A stretch of DNA of 17,125 bases from REEB48 sp964355085 (GCA_964355085.1 CAYHBW010000020.1:1-17125), one strand, 5' to 3'; counted from the stretch's first letter, positions 5,344 through 13,741 are shown. Made by a program: numbers and translations. Notes: generated from the sequence alone by a model not told the origin.

Positions 5344-7392
5344 CTATTTTGACAATAGAGCTAAAAATTCTTTCTCGTTCAGAACCTTAACGCCGAGTTT
5401 GCTCGCCTTATCCAATTTAGATCCGGCCTCTCCTCCGGCGACGACATAGGAGGTTTTTTTGGAAACCGATTCATTGACTTCTCCGCCGAGTCCGCGGATT
5501 TTTTCCTTGGCCTGATCGCGGGACATCGCCTCCAACCCGCCGGTCAATACGAAAGAGAGGCCTTTCAACTTTGAACTTTCCGCATTCGACTTTTCAACCG
5601 CTATCTCAACTCCTGCTTTTTCCAATTTTTTTAAAAAATTGACATGCCTCTCATCGGAAAACCACTCGTAAATGCTTTTTGCAACCACCGGACCAATATC
5701 AGATATTTTTTTAAGACTCTCGATATCTTTTTCCTTAAAAAATTTCAATGTATCATCCGGTTTTAAAATTGAAAATTTATAATTTAAAATTTCTTGCGCC
5801 AGCAAGCGACTTGTTTCTTCTCCGATATGTAAAATTCCCAAACTGTAGATAAATCTGGAAAGACCGATCTTTTTTTTACTTGCGATCTCATTAATGAGAT
5901 TCTCCGCCGATTTCTCCCCGAATCGATCCAATGATTCGATATCCCCTTTCTGCAGGATGAAAATATCCGCCGCATCGGTTATCAATCCTTCATCCAGAAA
6001 ACGGTCTATGATTTTCGGCCCCATCCCCTCGATATTGAAGGCCGGCCTTGAAATAAAGTGATACAGATTCTCCCGATTGCGGGCACCGCAGTCCTTATTC
6101 CCGCACTTATAAGCCACGCCGTCGCGAATCACAGCGGATCCGTCCACCGGACACTTCTTAGGCATGGAAAATTCCTTCGTCCCGCGCGGCCGGAGTTCGG
6201 CAAGAACCTTGGAAATCTTCGGAATCACATCGCCGGCCCTGCTGACGACTACCGTATCACCTATTCTTACTCCTAAACGCTCTATTTCATCGGCATTATG
6301 CAGAGTCGCATGAGTGATGGTTATGCCGCCGACAGGGACAGGCCGCAAAACTGCGACCGGCGTGAGAGTGCCGGTCCGGCCGACTTGTATCTGAATGCCC
6401 TCGACGACAGTAGCCGCTTCCCTGGCGGCAAATTTATAAGCAATGCCTGCCCGGGGCGCCTTGCCGATGATTCCGGCATCTTCATATGACGCATTATCGT
6501 TCACCATGACGACGATTCCGTCGATTTCATACGGCAGCTGATCGCGATGCTTGGCCCAATAACGGTGGAATACGAAAACTTCTTCCAAATCCGCCGCATG
6601 CCGGTTATGCGGATTGATCTTGAATCCGAAAGATTTAAGAATGTCATGCTCTTCTTCATGGATTTTCTGCCCCAAGTCGGAAATTATATCGTACTGGAAA
6701 GAATCCAATTTCCGGCTTGCGGTTATTTTCGGATCAAGCTGCCGGATCGATCCGGCAGCCACGTTGCGCGGGTTGGCGTAAATTTTACCGCCCGATTTTT
6801 TCTGCTCCCTGTTCATCCGGTCGAACTCTTTTTTTGTCAGAAAAACCTCTCCCCTCACAACAAGCTTTGGGGGAATTTCAAATTTTAAATTTTTAATTTT
6901 TAATTTGAGAGGAATCGCTTCAACGGTTTTCAAATTATTAGTGACATCTTCTCCGACGTGTCCGTCTCCGCGGGTGGATCCTCGGAAAAAATTTCCGTTT
7001 TTGTATTCAAGCTCGATGGCCAATCCATCGATTTTAAGCTCGCAATAAAAAGTCCGCCCGGATTTCTTAAGCGGCCGGCCGAGATAATTTTCCAGGCGCT
7101 TCAGCCAATCGCGCATATCCTCCTCGGAAAAAGCGTCATTGAAAGAAATCATCGGGGTTTCGTGGCGGACTTTTGAAAATTCCGTCAGCGGCTCGCCGCC
7201 GACTCTCTGGGTCGGAGAATCCGGAGTCATCAATTCCGGGAATTCCCGCTCAAGATCAAAAAGCTCTTTTTTAAGTGAGTCCAGCGCCGCATCGGAAATC
7301 AGCGATTTGTCATGAACATGATATTCGTAGCGGTAATGCTCGATGCTTTTTTTGAGCTTTTCTATTCTGTTTTCCGCTTCCTGTCTGGTCAT
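5344..7392 (-). CDS. ligA: NAD-dependent DNA ligase LigA
   Basis: 682 residues, full length for LigA, which seals nicks in replication and repair using NAD+. Seen in order: domain Ia (HYRYEYHVHDKSLISDAALD, about 19-38), the adenylation site CELKIDGLA with nucleophile Lys120, RGSTRGDGHVGEDVT (137-151), YEIDGIVVMV (288-297), and the OB-fold with VGRTGTLTPVAVLRP (337-351). The zinc finger spans 414-435, helix-hairpin-helix repeats about 450-575, and a BRCT domain about 608-682 with FVLTGGL and YVVAGGEAGSKLDKA. The finger reads CPVD...YKCGNKDC: C414, C430 and C435 are present but the second ligand is Asp417 instead of Cys. Two short A/T-rich, Lys/Ile/Asn-rich stretches (about 162-173 and 534-544) look like local expansions. 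The start ATG at 7392 has no Shine-Dalgarno. It stands alone between two unrelated genes. Confidence 0.98.
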   Translation of the reverse strand: MTRQEAENRIEKLKKSIEHYRYEYHVHDKSLISDAALDSLKKELFDLEREFPELMTPDSPTQRVGGEPLTEFSKVRHETPMISFNDAFSEEDMRDWLKRLENYLGRPLKKSGRTFYCELKIDGLAIELEYKNGNFFRGSTRGDGHVGEDVTNNLKTVEAIPLKLKIKNLKFEIPPKLVVRGEVFLTKKEFDRMNREQKKSGGKIYANPRNVAAGSIRQLDPKITASRKLDSFQYDIISDLGQKIHEEEHDILKSFGFKINPHNRHAADLEEVFVFHRYWAKHRDQLPYEIDGIVVMVNDNASYEDAGIIGKAPRAGIAYKFAAREAATVVEGIQIQVGRTGTLTPVAVLRPVPVGGITITHATLHNADEIERLGVRIGDTVVVSRAGDVIPKISKVLAELRPRGTKEFSMPKKCPVDGSAVIRDGVAYKCGNKDCGARNRENLYHFISRPAFNIEGMGPKIIDRFLDEGLITDAADIFILQKGDIESLDRFGEKSAENLINEIASKKKIGLSRFIYSLGILHIGEETSRLLAQEILNYKFSILKPDDTLKFFKEKDIESLKKISDIGPVVAKSIYEWFSDERHVNFLKKLEKAGVEIAVEKSNAESSKLKGLSFVLTGGLEAMSRDQAKEKIRGLGGEVNESVSKKTSYVVAGGEAGSKLDKASKLGVKVLNEKEFLALLSK

Positions 7393-7432
7393 CGTATTGA
7401 AATACCCGTAAATTCCGGAAATATATCAAGGT

Positions 7433-9340
7433 TTACGGTCTTGTCTCGTATACATCCGTAGGATTGAATCCCGGTTTTTGGGGCCCATCAATATCCACAG
7501 GCGGTAAAGTCATCGAACCGTCGGTCGCATCAGTCGGTTTAAATTCCGGATCTTGAGACACGTCAATATTCACCGACGGTAAAGTCATCGAACCGTCGAT
7601 ATTTTGAAAAGTCGCCGAATAACTAGAGCTTTGCTTCGGAGAAATACTAAATGAGCCGATAGGAGACAAACCACCTATTGAACTCATCAATGGATCATTG
7701 GATTCTATCCTCCCGGAAACCGGGTCCGGATCCGGAGCGCATTGCCACTCCAAATCAATCGAGGATCCGACCGGAATAGTTTGCGATTGCGTAAGCATTT
7801 TACAATCCGGCCGGCAAAAAGTGTAAGCTTCGACTGGTATGAAGTCTTTCGTCGGATCTTCAAAATACGCCGAACTGTATTCATAGGTGGTATGCGGCTT
7901 TAGATTCGGATCATTGTCGATAAAATTATCTGAAACAGAAAAATCAAATTGCCGGAGAAAAATCCAACCTGAAGAATATTTCCCGAAAATATAGATTTTA
8001 TCGATTCCATCCCCTCCTTTCGCGACCGCTCCGCCGGTGATGTAGGAAAATAGCGAAGATCTGGTTTTCCAGGTATCGGTCATGGGATCATAAATATCTA
8101 TGCTGCTGATCGGCTTGCCGCATTGATTCGTACCCCCAAGCATATAGACCTTATTATCCAGAGTTACCGCCATATGCCCGTATCTCGAAGTAGGCATCGG
8201 ACTTTTAGCGGCCCAAGTATTGTTTTTCACATCGTATTCTTGCACATTTTTCACCGGATACTGATAAAACTGGCTTCCGGAATATCCGCCAAAAACATAT
8301 ATCTTATCTACGCCGCTGCTGTCCTTTGCAAGCGCCGCTCCGGCTCCGAATACTTGAACCGGCATATAGGTTATCGTAGTCCAAGTATCAGTAACCGGAT
8401 GGTATTCTTGAACTTTGTTATATACAGGACCGGCATCTACGGCAGGCACGATGGTCAACCCCCCGATTACATAAATTCTGTCGTATGCCGAAACAACGGC
8501 CGCAGAAACTCCGGTCGGCTCTGTCATCCGCGCCCTCATCGCCCAAGAATCTCCAATTGGATTGTATTCATAAATAGCGCCGATATGACCGTAATTTCCG
8601 TAAATTCCCTCGTCAATCATAACAACGTAAAATCTGTCTTCGCCAACTGGATTTTTTATGACTCCACCCCCAAGGATGGTTTTTACAACCGGCACGGCTT
8701 TTTTTATCGTCCAACTGTCCGCAACCGGATCATAAGCTTCGGTTGATCCATTCGACTGCGCGCCGCCGGCTAAATATATGTCATTACCGATAACGCCGAT
8801 GGCGTAAGTATATTTTTCAATCGGCATCGGAGACCGGGGGGAAAGAGAAGCTGTGGCCCTTTTGTCCACAAAAGGATTGAATTCCACCACTGAAGTAGCT
8901 GGCTCCGAACCGCCAGATCCCTTAACTCTCCTGAACATATCCAAAGGTTTTCCGTATTGAGATTCAATTGTAACGGAACTGCAGCTTGCCTGCGCTACCG
9001 AAAAATTAGCCGGGGGATTTCCCTGACAGCTGACTGCGTCATCCCCTCTTACGCCGGAGATCGGAACAGAAATTGAGCTGCCGCCTTCATTGCAAAAACC
9101 TTGATTTATAGGGCTGCTGGAACTGCCCAGCTGACAATTATTGAATACGGTAAAACCGGTGGCAACTCCGGTAAGAATATTGCTGATGATGCCGAATGGA
9201 GTAAAAAATGTGGCGACTCTGACAACAGCGGCCACAGTATTGACTATCGCATTTACGATTCCTCCGGCATACGCTACCGGAGCGTAAGTCAAGGAAACCG
9301 CCAGAATGATGAAAAATAAATAATACAAGGGCTTGATCAT
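7433..9340 (-). CDS. Secreted Kelch-repeat beta-propeller protein with C-terminal tandem repeat
   Basis: 635 residues from the ATG at 9340, chosen because AGGAGG lies 9 nt upstream; the frame's earlier ATG (9358) overlaps that Shine-Dalgarno. A Sec signal peptide (1-25, ending APVAYA) is followed by a second hydrophobic stretch (about 27-66) and a Cys-containing linker. Residues about 165-455 hold at least five Kelch blades, each with a (I/V)Y(V/M/L).GG strand and a Y(D/N/H)P..D.W strand: STEAYDPVADSW, AIYEYNPIGDSW, VQEYHPVTDTW, VQEYDVKNNTW, IDIYDPMTDTW. A sixth blade is probable. A Cys-bearing Ig-like segment (about 505-585) follows, then two copies of a 23-residue repeat starting DGSMTLP. 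No lipobox, LPXTG or C-terminal anchor is seen. The likely role is an exported binding or adhesion protein; the ligand is unknown. Confidence 0.9.
   Translation of the reverse strand: MIKPLYYLFFIILAVSLTYAPVAYAGGIVNAIVNTVAAVVRVATFFTPFGIISNILTGVATGFTVFNNCQLGSSSSPINQGFCNEGGSSISVPISGVRGDDAVSCQGNPPANFSVAQASCSSVTIESQYGKPLDMFRRVKGSGGSEPATSVVEFNPFVDKRATASLSPRSPMPIEKYTYAIGVIGNDIYLAGGAQSNGSTEAYDPVADSWTIKKAVPVVKTILGGGVIKNPVGEDRFYVVMIDEGIYGNYGHIGAIYEYNPIGDSWAMRARMTEPTGVSAAVVSAYDRIYVIGGLTIVPAVDAGPVYNKVQEYHPVTDTWTTITYMPVQVFGAGAALAKDSSGVDKIYVFGGYSGSQFYQYPVKNVQEYDVKNNTWAAKSPMPTSRYGHMAVTLDNKVYMLGGTNQCGKPISSIDIYDPMTDTWKTRSSLFSYITGGAVAKGGDGIDKIYIFGKYSSGWIFLRQFDFSVSDNFIDNDPNLKPHTTYEYSSAYFEDPTKDFIPVEAYTFCRPDCKMLTQSQTIPVGSSIDLEWQCAPDPDPVSGRIESNDPLMSSIGGLSPIGSFSISPKQSSSYSATFQNIDGSMTLPSVNIDVSQDPEFKPTDATDGSMTLPPVDIDGPQKPGFNPTDVYETRP
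7454..7597 (-). repeat. Two tandem 23-codon repeats (75-nt period) at the Kelch protein C-terminus
   Basis: Residues 582-604 and 607-629 both run DGSMTLP-x-V-x-ID-xx-Q-xP-x-F-x-PTD. The DNA copies share identical stretches such as GGTTCGATGACTTTACCG, indicating a recent in-frame duplication. Confidence 0.85.
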
Positions 9341-9377
9341 TTTATTAAACCTCCTCATTTAATACTGCTTTATTGCA

Positions 9378-9386
9378 AGTATACCA
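9378..9386 (-). promoter_or_regulatory. Extended -10 promoter of the Kelch protein gene
   Basis: TGGTATACT on the minus strand. The predicted start near 9371 gives a leader of about 31 nt that carries the AGGAGG Shine-Dalgarno, the only full-consensus one I found in the window. Confidence 0.7.
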
Positions 9387-9396
9387 GATAAAATAC

Positions 9397-10752
9397 TCAA
9401 TAACGAATATTAAGATTGATCAAATTCAGGCCGTTTCGGGGATAACTAAGCTCACTTCGGCCGTCCGGATAAAAAATCCCGGCGTATTCTTTGATGCCGC
9501 TGACAAGAATCGGTTTATTGAGGCGCACCGCCTCGATCATCCTTAGATGATTTGTCAGATTCAAATATTGCTCAAGCCCGTAGATAATCCAATCATTATT
9601 GGAATTGCTAAGTATGAAATCCGGGCCTAATCCGGTTAATTCCCTCAAATATCCGGAGTAGTGAGCTTCGCCGCAAATCGGAGCGGCGAAAGAAAAATAA
9701 CTTCCGCTGATTATTCCGGGCAAACCCCGGGTCAATTCATAATTCCGGTCAAAAACGGCCTTTTTTGCATCATCCGGAGATGATTTTTCAAGATAGGAAT
9801 CAAAATAAAACGGCCGCCAGTCTCCAAAAGGCCAATATTCGCTGGTGATTGTCAGATGGTTCTTGTCATAGATATCCGCTATTTTCCCGTCCCGGGAAAA
9901 TAGAAAACTGCTTTTATAGGCCCTGCCTGATTCCCTGCGCAAAGCGACCGCGCTTAAGGCGATGTCCAGATCAACTGCTGTTTTTCCATAAAAATCAATG
10001 ATTTTTTCTGAATTTTCCAGATCGCTTTTATAAAGATTTTCCGGAACGACTAACAAATCCGCCTCTTCGCTGATAGGCAAAAAGGACAGCTGATCGGAAA
10101 AATCATGCCTCACTTCCGTCGCCGAAATAATTTCAACATTGAGAATCTTTTCTTTTGAAAAATAATCGTTTTTATTATTTTCAATCACAAGATGTGATAT
10201 CAGCCATCCAATGGCAAAAACAGCCGATATCGCAATGATGCCGGTCTTCAGCTGACGCCGGTCATCCCGTCTTAGAAATAAGCCGGTGAAAAACGCATTG
10301 ACAGCCGCCGTAAAGAACGTCAACCCGATGACTCCGCCGAATCCGGCGAGTCCGAGAAAATCCGAGTTGCCTAGCGGGATTCCGAGCATGGCAATCGTCA
10401 TCGGAAGAGCCGTATATTGGGCCTGCAGATAGTCCCACGCAGTCCAAAGAAAGGGCAGGGAAATGATTTCAAAATTTTCATTTCCGATTTTCTTGATCAG
10501 CCAGATGGAAAGCGGAAACCCCATATAGAGCAGTAGCGAGCTTCCGAAAAGAATCGGGTCAATGACAAAATACATCGTTCCGAAAGCGAATAACAAACGG
10601 AAAATGAAAATTCCAAAAAATATCTTTTTCCAATTTTTTTCTCCTAGGATGAAAATAAAAAGCGGAACTAAAGCGATAAATACAAATATCGGAGGCAGCC
10701 AATTGAATGACAGGATCAATAGGACTGCTGACAAAATTATTGATTTCCACAT
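9397..10752 (-). CDS. lnt: Apolipoprotein N-acyltransferase-like protein (Lnt family)
   Basis: Lnt transfers a third acyl chain from phospholipid to the N-terminal Cys of lipoproteins at the outer face of the cytoplasmic membrane. The 451-residue product has the family layout: an N-terminal half with about six to seven membrane segments (residues 1-190, including ILSFNWLPPIFVFIALVPLF) and a nitrilase-like (CN_hydrolase) domain. The catalytic residues are all present: Glu238 in VVPENL, Lys297 in YDKNHL, Glu305 eight residues later, Cys360 in PICGE and Glu362. LSNSNNDW (381-388) matches the conserved SNDAWF-type segment. The length is slightly below that of proteobacterial Lnt. It follows the minor pilin genes at a gap of about 115 nt and precedes the Kelch gene's own promoter. 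A GGA lies 5 nt before the ATG. Another acylating member of the superfamily is possible, but the residue pattern fits Lnt. Confidence 0.88.
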   Translation of the reverse strand: MWKSIILSAVLLILSFNWLPPIFVFIALVPLFIFILGEKNWKKIFFGIFIFRLLFAFGTMYFVIDPILFGSSLLLYMGFPLSIWLIKKIGNENFEIISLPFLWTAWDYLQAQYTALPMTIAMLGIPLGNSDFLGLAGFGGVIGLTFFTAAVNAFFTGLFLRRDDRRQLKTGIIAISAVFAIGWLISHLVIENNKNDYFSKEKILNVEIISATEVRHDFSDQLSFLPISEEADLLVVPENLYKSDLENSEKIIDFYGKTAVDLDIALSAVALRRESGRAYKSSFLFSRDGKIADIYDKNHLTITSEYWPFGDWRPFYFDSYLEKSSPDDAKKAVFDRNYELTRGLPGIISGSYFSFAAPICGEAHYSGYLRELTGLGPDFILSNSNNDWIIYGLEQYLNLTNHLRMIEAVRLNKPILVSGIKEYAGIFYPDGRSELSYPRNGLNLINLNIRY

Positions 10753-10808
10753 ATCAGTCCATACGCTCGCGCTTAATCATATTCTGTAAATTTATAGGTG
10801 ACGGCCGT

Positions 10809-10868
10809 TCTTAGCTTCTTGCCGGAAAATGACATCGAATATCCTTTGCGCGGCGGATAATCACCGGA
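10809..10868 (-). other. Coding-like extension after the PilX-like stop codon
   Basis: The 31 codons after the TAA at 10869, in the same frame, read SGDYPPRKGYS then MSFSGKKLRTAVTYKFTEYD and stop at a TAA near 10776 (the strip therefore continues below this span to about 10776). The codon pattern looks coding. AAGGA lies six bases before the internal ATG, so a 20-residue peptide is possible. Alternatively it is the lost C-terminus of the minor pilin or a remnant of another gene. No family recognised. Confidence 0.35.
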
Positions 10869-11285
10869 TTAAGGGGCTGAAGGATTTGAAGACGTAAAAT
10901 TGAACTCGAAAGCGCGGGCGTTCTTCTGGGCCGTACCGGTCGATCGGATCACGACTCTTTGGGCGCTGCCTTCCGGGGCGGATATGCAGCTGGTCTGGAC
11001 CATCGCTCCGTTCGTGAATTCCGGCTCCCGGCACTCTTCTCCGCTCAAACAGCATGTCCGGTTATCAACCTTAAAAAACCTGTGCAACCTCCATTCGAGA
11101 CCGGCATCAGCCGCAAAAATCGCCTTGGTGGAATTCGCCACATCCGACCCCTGGCGCAGCTGATAAAGCATCAATAAGCCGGCTATGGTAGTGGAAGCGA
11201 GAAGGGTACTGGCTAAAACCAAGGAAGTTATAAGCATAACCTGCCCGGATCTGTGATTTTTATTTTTCAGATTGAAGATTTCCAT
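10869..11285 (-). CDS. PilX/GspK-like minor pilin
   Basis: 138 residues. A short basic leader, MEIFNLKNKNHRSG, is followed by QVMLITSLVLASTLLASTTIAGLLMLYQL, a type III signal peptide in which cleavage is expected after Gly14. Position 5 of the mature form is Ile, not Glu; lack of Glu5 is the mark of GspK/PilX tip subunits. After the helix, AIFAADAGLEWRLHRFF is the typical post-helix segment of PilX-like proteins ('A.AGAE...'). Four Cys follow (CC...C...C), possibly forming disulfides outside the cell. The start overlaps the tail of the PilW-like gene (TGATATG). Its last position in the fimT-V-W-X order also supports the assignment. Role: probably pilus-tip initiation. Confidence 0.82.
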   Translation of the reverse strand: MEIFNLKNKNHRSGQVMLITSLVLASTLLASTTIAGLLMLYQLRQGSDVANSTKAIFAADAGLEWRLHRFFKVDNRTCCLSGEECREPEFTNGAMVQTSCISAPEGSAQRVVIRSTGTAQKNARAFEFNFTSSNPSAP

Positions 11286-11286
11286 A

Positions 11287-11805
11287 TCATTCGAAATTTC
11301 TTGCGCTTACCGACATCTGCAGATTGATGACCGGGGTCTCGAACGGCAGCCCGGCGGCTCCGACAGCCACCAGCATCGTGATTCTCGGAGGAAACGGACT
11401 ACCGGAATCGCCCTGGAAAATAGTGAAAGAAAAGCGCGTAACGCGGACATCATCAGCTGTCAGCTTCTTGAAATCTCCTGCATTCACGCTTTTTTCCAAT
11501 GAACTGTCGGCTGGATTCCTATGATAAATGACATTCTCCGAGCGCGAATTAACGAAAGAAAAATCTCCGCCTTCTTCCCTGAAATCCCTGCCGGTCCTTA
11601 CTTCCCTTGTCATTTCTTCCAAGGTGAGGACGGCGTTATTATTGGCTGATATCAAAGATACGATCATCCTCTGGGAACGGAGGATCTGTATGAAAGAGCC
11701 GGCGGAAATTCCGATGACGACTATGAACAGCGTCATGGCCACTAAAAGCTCCACTAAAGTGAATCCGGCCGCCGATGATGATTTTCCGTTGAAATATATT
11801 TTCAT
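11287..11805 (-). CDS. PilW/GspJ-like minor pilin
   Basis: 172 residues. Leader MKIYFNGKSSSAAG then FTLVELLVAMTLFIVVIGISAG: prepilin peptidase cleavage after Gly14, Phe1 and Glu5 conserved. The helix continues through about residue 45, and the C-terminal domain (NNNAVLTLEEMTREVRTGRDF, then a beta-rich part ending SVSARNFE) resembles the GspJ/PilW type, in which LEEMTREVR-like text is common. It begins 11 nt after the PilV-like stop and ends 1 nt before the next ATG, so it is part of a tightly packed minor-pilin operon processed by the nearby PilD. Confidence 0.88.
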   Translation of the reverse strand: MKIYFNGKSSSAAGFTLVELLVAMTLFIVVIGISAGSFIQILRSQRMIVSLISANNNAVLTLEEMTREVRTGRDFREEGGDFSFVNSRSENVIYHRNPADSSLEKSVNAGDFKKLTADDVRVTRFSFTIFQGDSGSPFPPRITMLVAVGAAGLPFETPVINLQMSVSARNFE

Positions 11806-11816
11806 AAATCAGGCAG

Positions 11817-12308
11817 CTACAGGCGCCAATCAAAAAAATGATCTTCGACTACAACCTCGAAAGTCGCTCCGCTGCGGGCCGTCCAGTTGACTGCGGAAAT
11901 AACCCTCACATGATCGCTCCCGCCCGGCGGAACATACTCAAGGGTTATTTTCCTTGTATAAACAGTCGGATCGCCATCCGAATATCCGTAAAGACCTGTC
12001 TGCGGATTGAAACGAAGCGGCTCTCCGTCATAAGGATCAAGGGAAACCGAAGAATAATCCGCCTGATAATCGTCAGCGTTCATTATATTCCAGGCATTGC
12101 CCTGCAATATATTTCCATCGATGATATTTTTGGTTATTTCTATTCCTTCAGCGGCTAGATTGGAAGCGATATACTGACTGCTCGCAACGGCGTTGAGACT
12201 TAATGATCTGGACATCAGGGAAAAAATTCCGAGAATCCCTACAAGGATCACAGAAAGCGCCACCAAGGCCTCCAGCATAACCTGACCTGATCTGTTCTTG
12301 CAGTTCAT
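11817..12308 (-). CDS. PilV-like minor pilin
   Basis: 163 residues. Leader MNCKNRSG, then QVMLEALVALSVILVGILGIFSLMSRS. Cleavage is expected after Gly8 and Glu5 (E13 of the precursor) is conserved, but the first mature residue is Gln rather than Phe. LEALVALSVILVGILG is the PilV/GspI pattern. ASNLAAEGIEITKNI after the helix is also typical of PilV-like proteins. The C-terminal part is beta-rich, with YTRKITLEYVPPGG. It lies 4 nt after the FimT-like gene and 11 nt before the PilW-like gene. Confidence 0.86.
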   Translation of the reverse strand: MNCKNRSGQVMLEALVALSVILVGILGIFSLMSRSLSLNAVASSQYIASNLAAEGIEITKNIIDGNILQGNAWNIMNADDYQADYSSVSLDPYDGEPLRFNPQTGLYGYSDGDPTVYTRKITLEYVPPGGSDHVRVISAVNWTARSGATFEVVVEDHFFDWRL

Positions 12309-12312
12309 ATCA

Positions 12313-12870
12313 TTATTGTAGCGTATGGACGGTAATTTGGCCTGATTTGTTCAATTTGACGGCGGATCCCAGATTTCCGGAAATCGTTTCCAAAATCACG
12401 CTCATTTCCTCGCTTGTCTGCCCGGGAGATACGGTTATGATGACCAAGGGATCAGGCGGGATAAACAGCACATCCGAAGCATCCAGCGACCTTATCCTTA
12501 TCGCGTCTGAAAGAACCGTCTTCTCCATCATTTCATCCGGAACGGAATTTTCCGTATAGACGTTGTCGGATTCGGAACAATCGGAATTCAAATCCCTGAA
12601 AAATATGAATGAATTTTCCTCTTTATTTACATGGACTCCGTAACCGCAGACATCCCCGATGCCGCTGTTTTCAACGTAAGTCTGCAGCGAAAAGGACTTT
12701 GCCCTGGAAAATACGGACAGGATTTTCGACTGGTCGCGTAATAACGCAATCATATTCTCACTGGAACGACTGTAAAGGAGCATCACGCCCGAAAGCATCG
12801 CCATTATACCGAAAGTCACCAATATCTCGACGATTGTGAATCCTTTCCTGTTTAAACTCATTGATTTCAT
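12313..12870 (-). CDS. FimT/GspH-like minor pilin
   Basis: 185 residues. MKSMSLNRKG then FTIVEILVTFGIMAMLSGVMLLYSR: cleavage after Gly10, Phe1 and Glu5 conserved, slightly unusual FTIVE. ILSVFSRAKSFSLQTYV following the helix, then CGYGVHV, matches the FimT/GspH layout, in which an RA.S.A/Q segment precedes a CGYGVH-like strand. The protein ends in beta strands (ITVHTLQ). It starts 7 nt after the prepilin peptidase stop and is the first of four consecutive minor pilins. It probably sits in the tip complex with the other three. Confidence 0.88.
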   Translation of the reverse strand: MKSMSLNRKGFTIVEILVTFGIMAMLSGVMLLYSRSSENMIALLRDQSKILSVFSRAKSFSLQTYVENSGIGDVCGYGVHVNKEENSFIFFRDLNSDCSESDNVYTENSVPDEMMEKTVLSDAIRIRSLDASDVLFIPPDPLVIITVSPGQTSEEMSVILETISGNLGSAVKLNKSGQITVHTLQ

Positions 12871-12877
12871 TTTAACA

Positions 12878-13741
12878 TTAAATTATCAGACTGAAATACC
12901 AATCCAGAACCGCATCTCCGAAAAATACCAGGGCGATTGATCCGAGAACCAGGAATGGTCCGAATGGAACTGAATCCTTCATCCCCTTTCTGCCGAAGGC
13001 CATGAGAAAAACTCCGGCAACCGCTCCGAAAATGAATCCGAAAGACAGCAAAAATACGGCATCCGGCCAGCCGAACAGGATCCCGAGGGCGGCCATCAGC
13101 TTCAGATCTCCTATGCCCATCCCCTTTCCTTTCGTGGCAAGAATCAAAGTTCCGATCAGGAAAAATCCGAATACCCCTCCGGCCAGATGATTCAGCCAGA
13201 TGTCCGAACGCAATCCGAACAGAGCGGAATATCCTTGGAGGAAAGATCCGGAAAATTCGCTGAAATATCCGTAACGGTTTTCAAAAAAAATCCTCGTCGC
13301 GCCGGACGCGGCTATAAGAATGTTCAATTCATCCGGAATCATATACAGGCGGTAATCGATCGCCGATAAAACAAGGAAGACAAGGAAGATGAAGGTCCAA
13401 AAGAATCCGGTGGCAAGGGAAGGTCCGCTTTCGAAGGCCGGATTGTAAAAATAAAAAGGCGTGAGAAATATGAGCCCGGCCAGGAATTCCACTGTCGGAT
13501 ATTGCCGGGAAAGACGGTTCCCGCAACCGCGGCATTTTCCGCGCTGGATGAGAAAGCTGAATAGAGGAATCAATTCATACCAGGAGAGGTTCTTTCCGCA
13601 ACTCATGCAATGCGACCGGCCGCCTATCGGAACGAGAGAAAATATAGAACGATCCGGATCGTAACGGAGAATCACCACATTCAAAAAACTGCCGATAACA
13701 AGCCCGAATCCGAAAAACAATAACGGGTTCAGCAAAATCAT
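12878..13741 (-). CDS. pilD: Prepilin peptidase / N-methyltransferase (PilD)
   Basis: 287 residues, full length for the bifunctional aspartic protease that cuts prepilins after Gly and methylates the new N-terminus. The N-terminal methyltransferase-linked region has GSFLNVVILR (17-26) and a zinc-binding four-Cys set: C45, C48, C70, C73 (CMSC...CRGC). The protease aspartates are Asp129 in SAIDYRLYMIPDE and Asp212 in the GMGIGDLK (GxGD) motif. About seven to eight membrane segments are apparent. All five pilin-like precursors beside it are its expected substrates. It begins 17 nt after the major pilin stop; no Shine-Dalgarno, only an A-rich stretch, precedes the ATG. Confidence 0.96.
   Translation of the reverse strand: MILLNPLLFFGFGLVIGSFLNVVILRYDPDRSIFSLVPIGGRSHCMSCGKNLSWYELIPLFSFLIQRGKCRGCGNRLSRQYPTVEFLAGLIFLTPFYFYNPAFESGPSLATGFFWTFIFLVFLVLSAIDYRLYMIPDELNILIAASGATRIFFENRYGYFSEFSGSFLQGYSALFGLRSDIWLNHLAGGVFGFFLIGTLILATKGKGMGIGDLKLMAALGILFGWPDAVFLLSFGFIFGAVAGVFLMAFGRKGMKDSVPFGPFLVLGSIALVFFGDAVLDWYFSLII

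Noticed and set aside
8123..8746. Plus-strand open frame of 207 codons
   Set aside because: It is antisense to the Kelch blades; low-complexity His/Arg/Ser/Ile text from the repeated blade sequence explains it.
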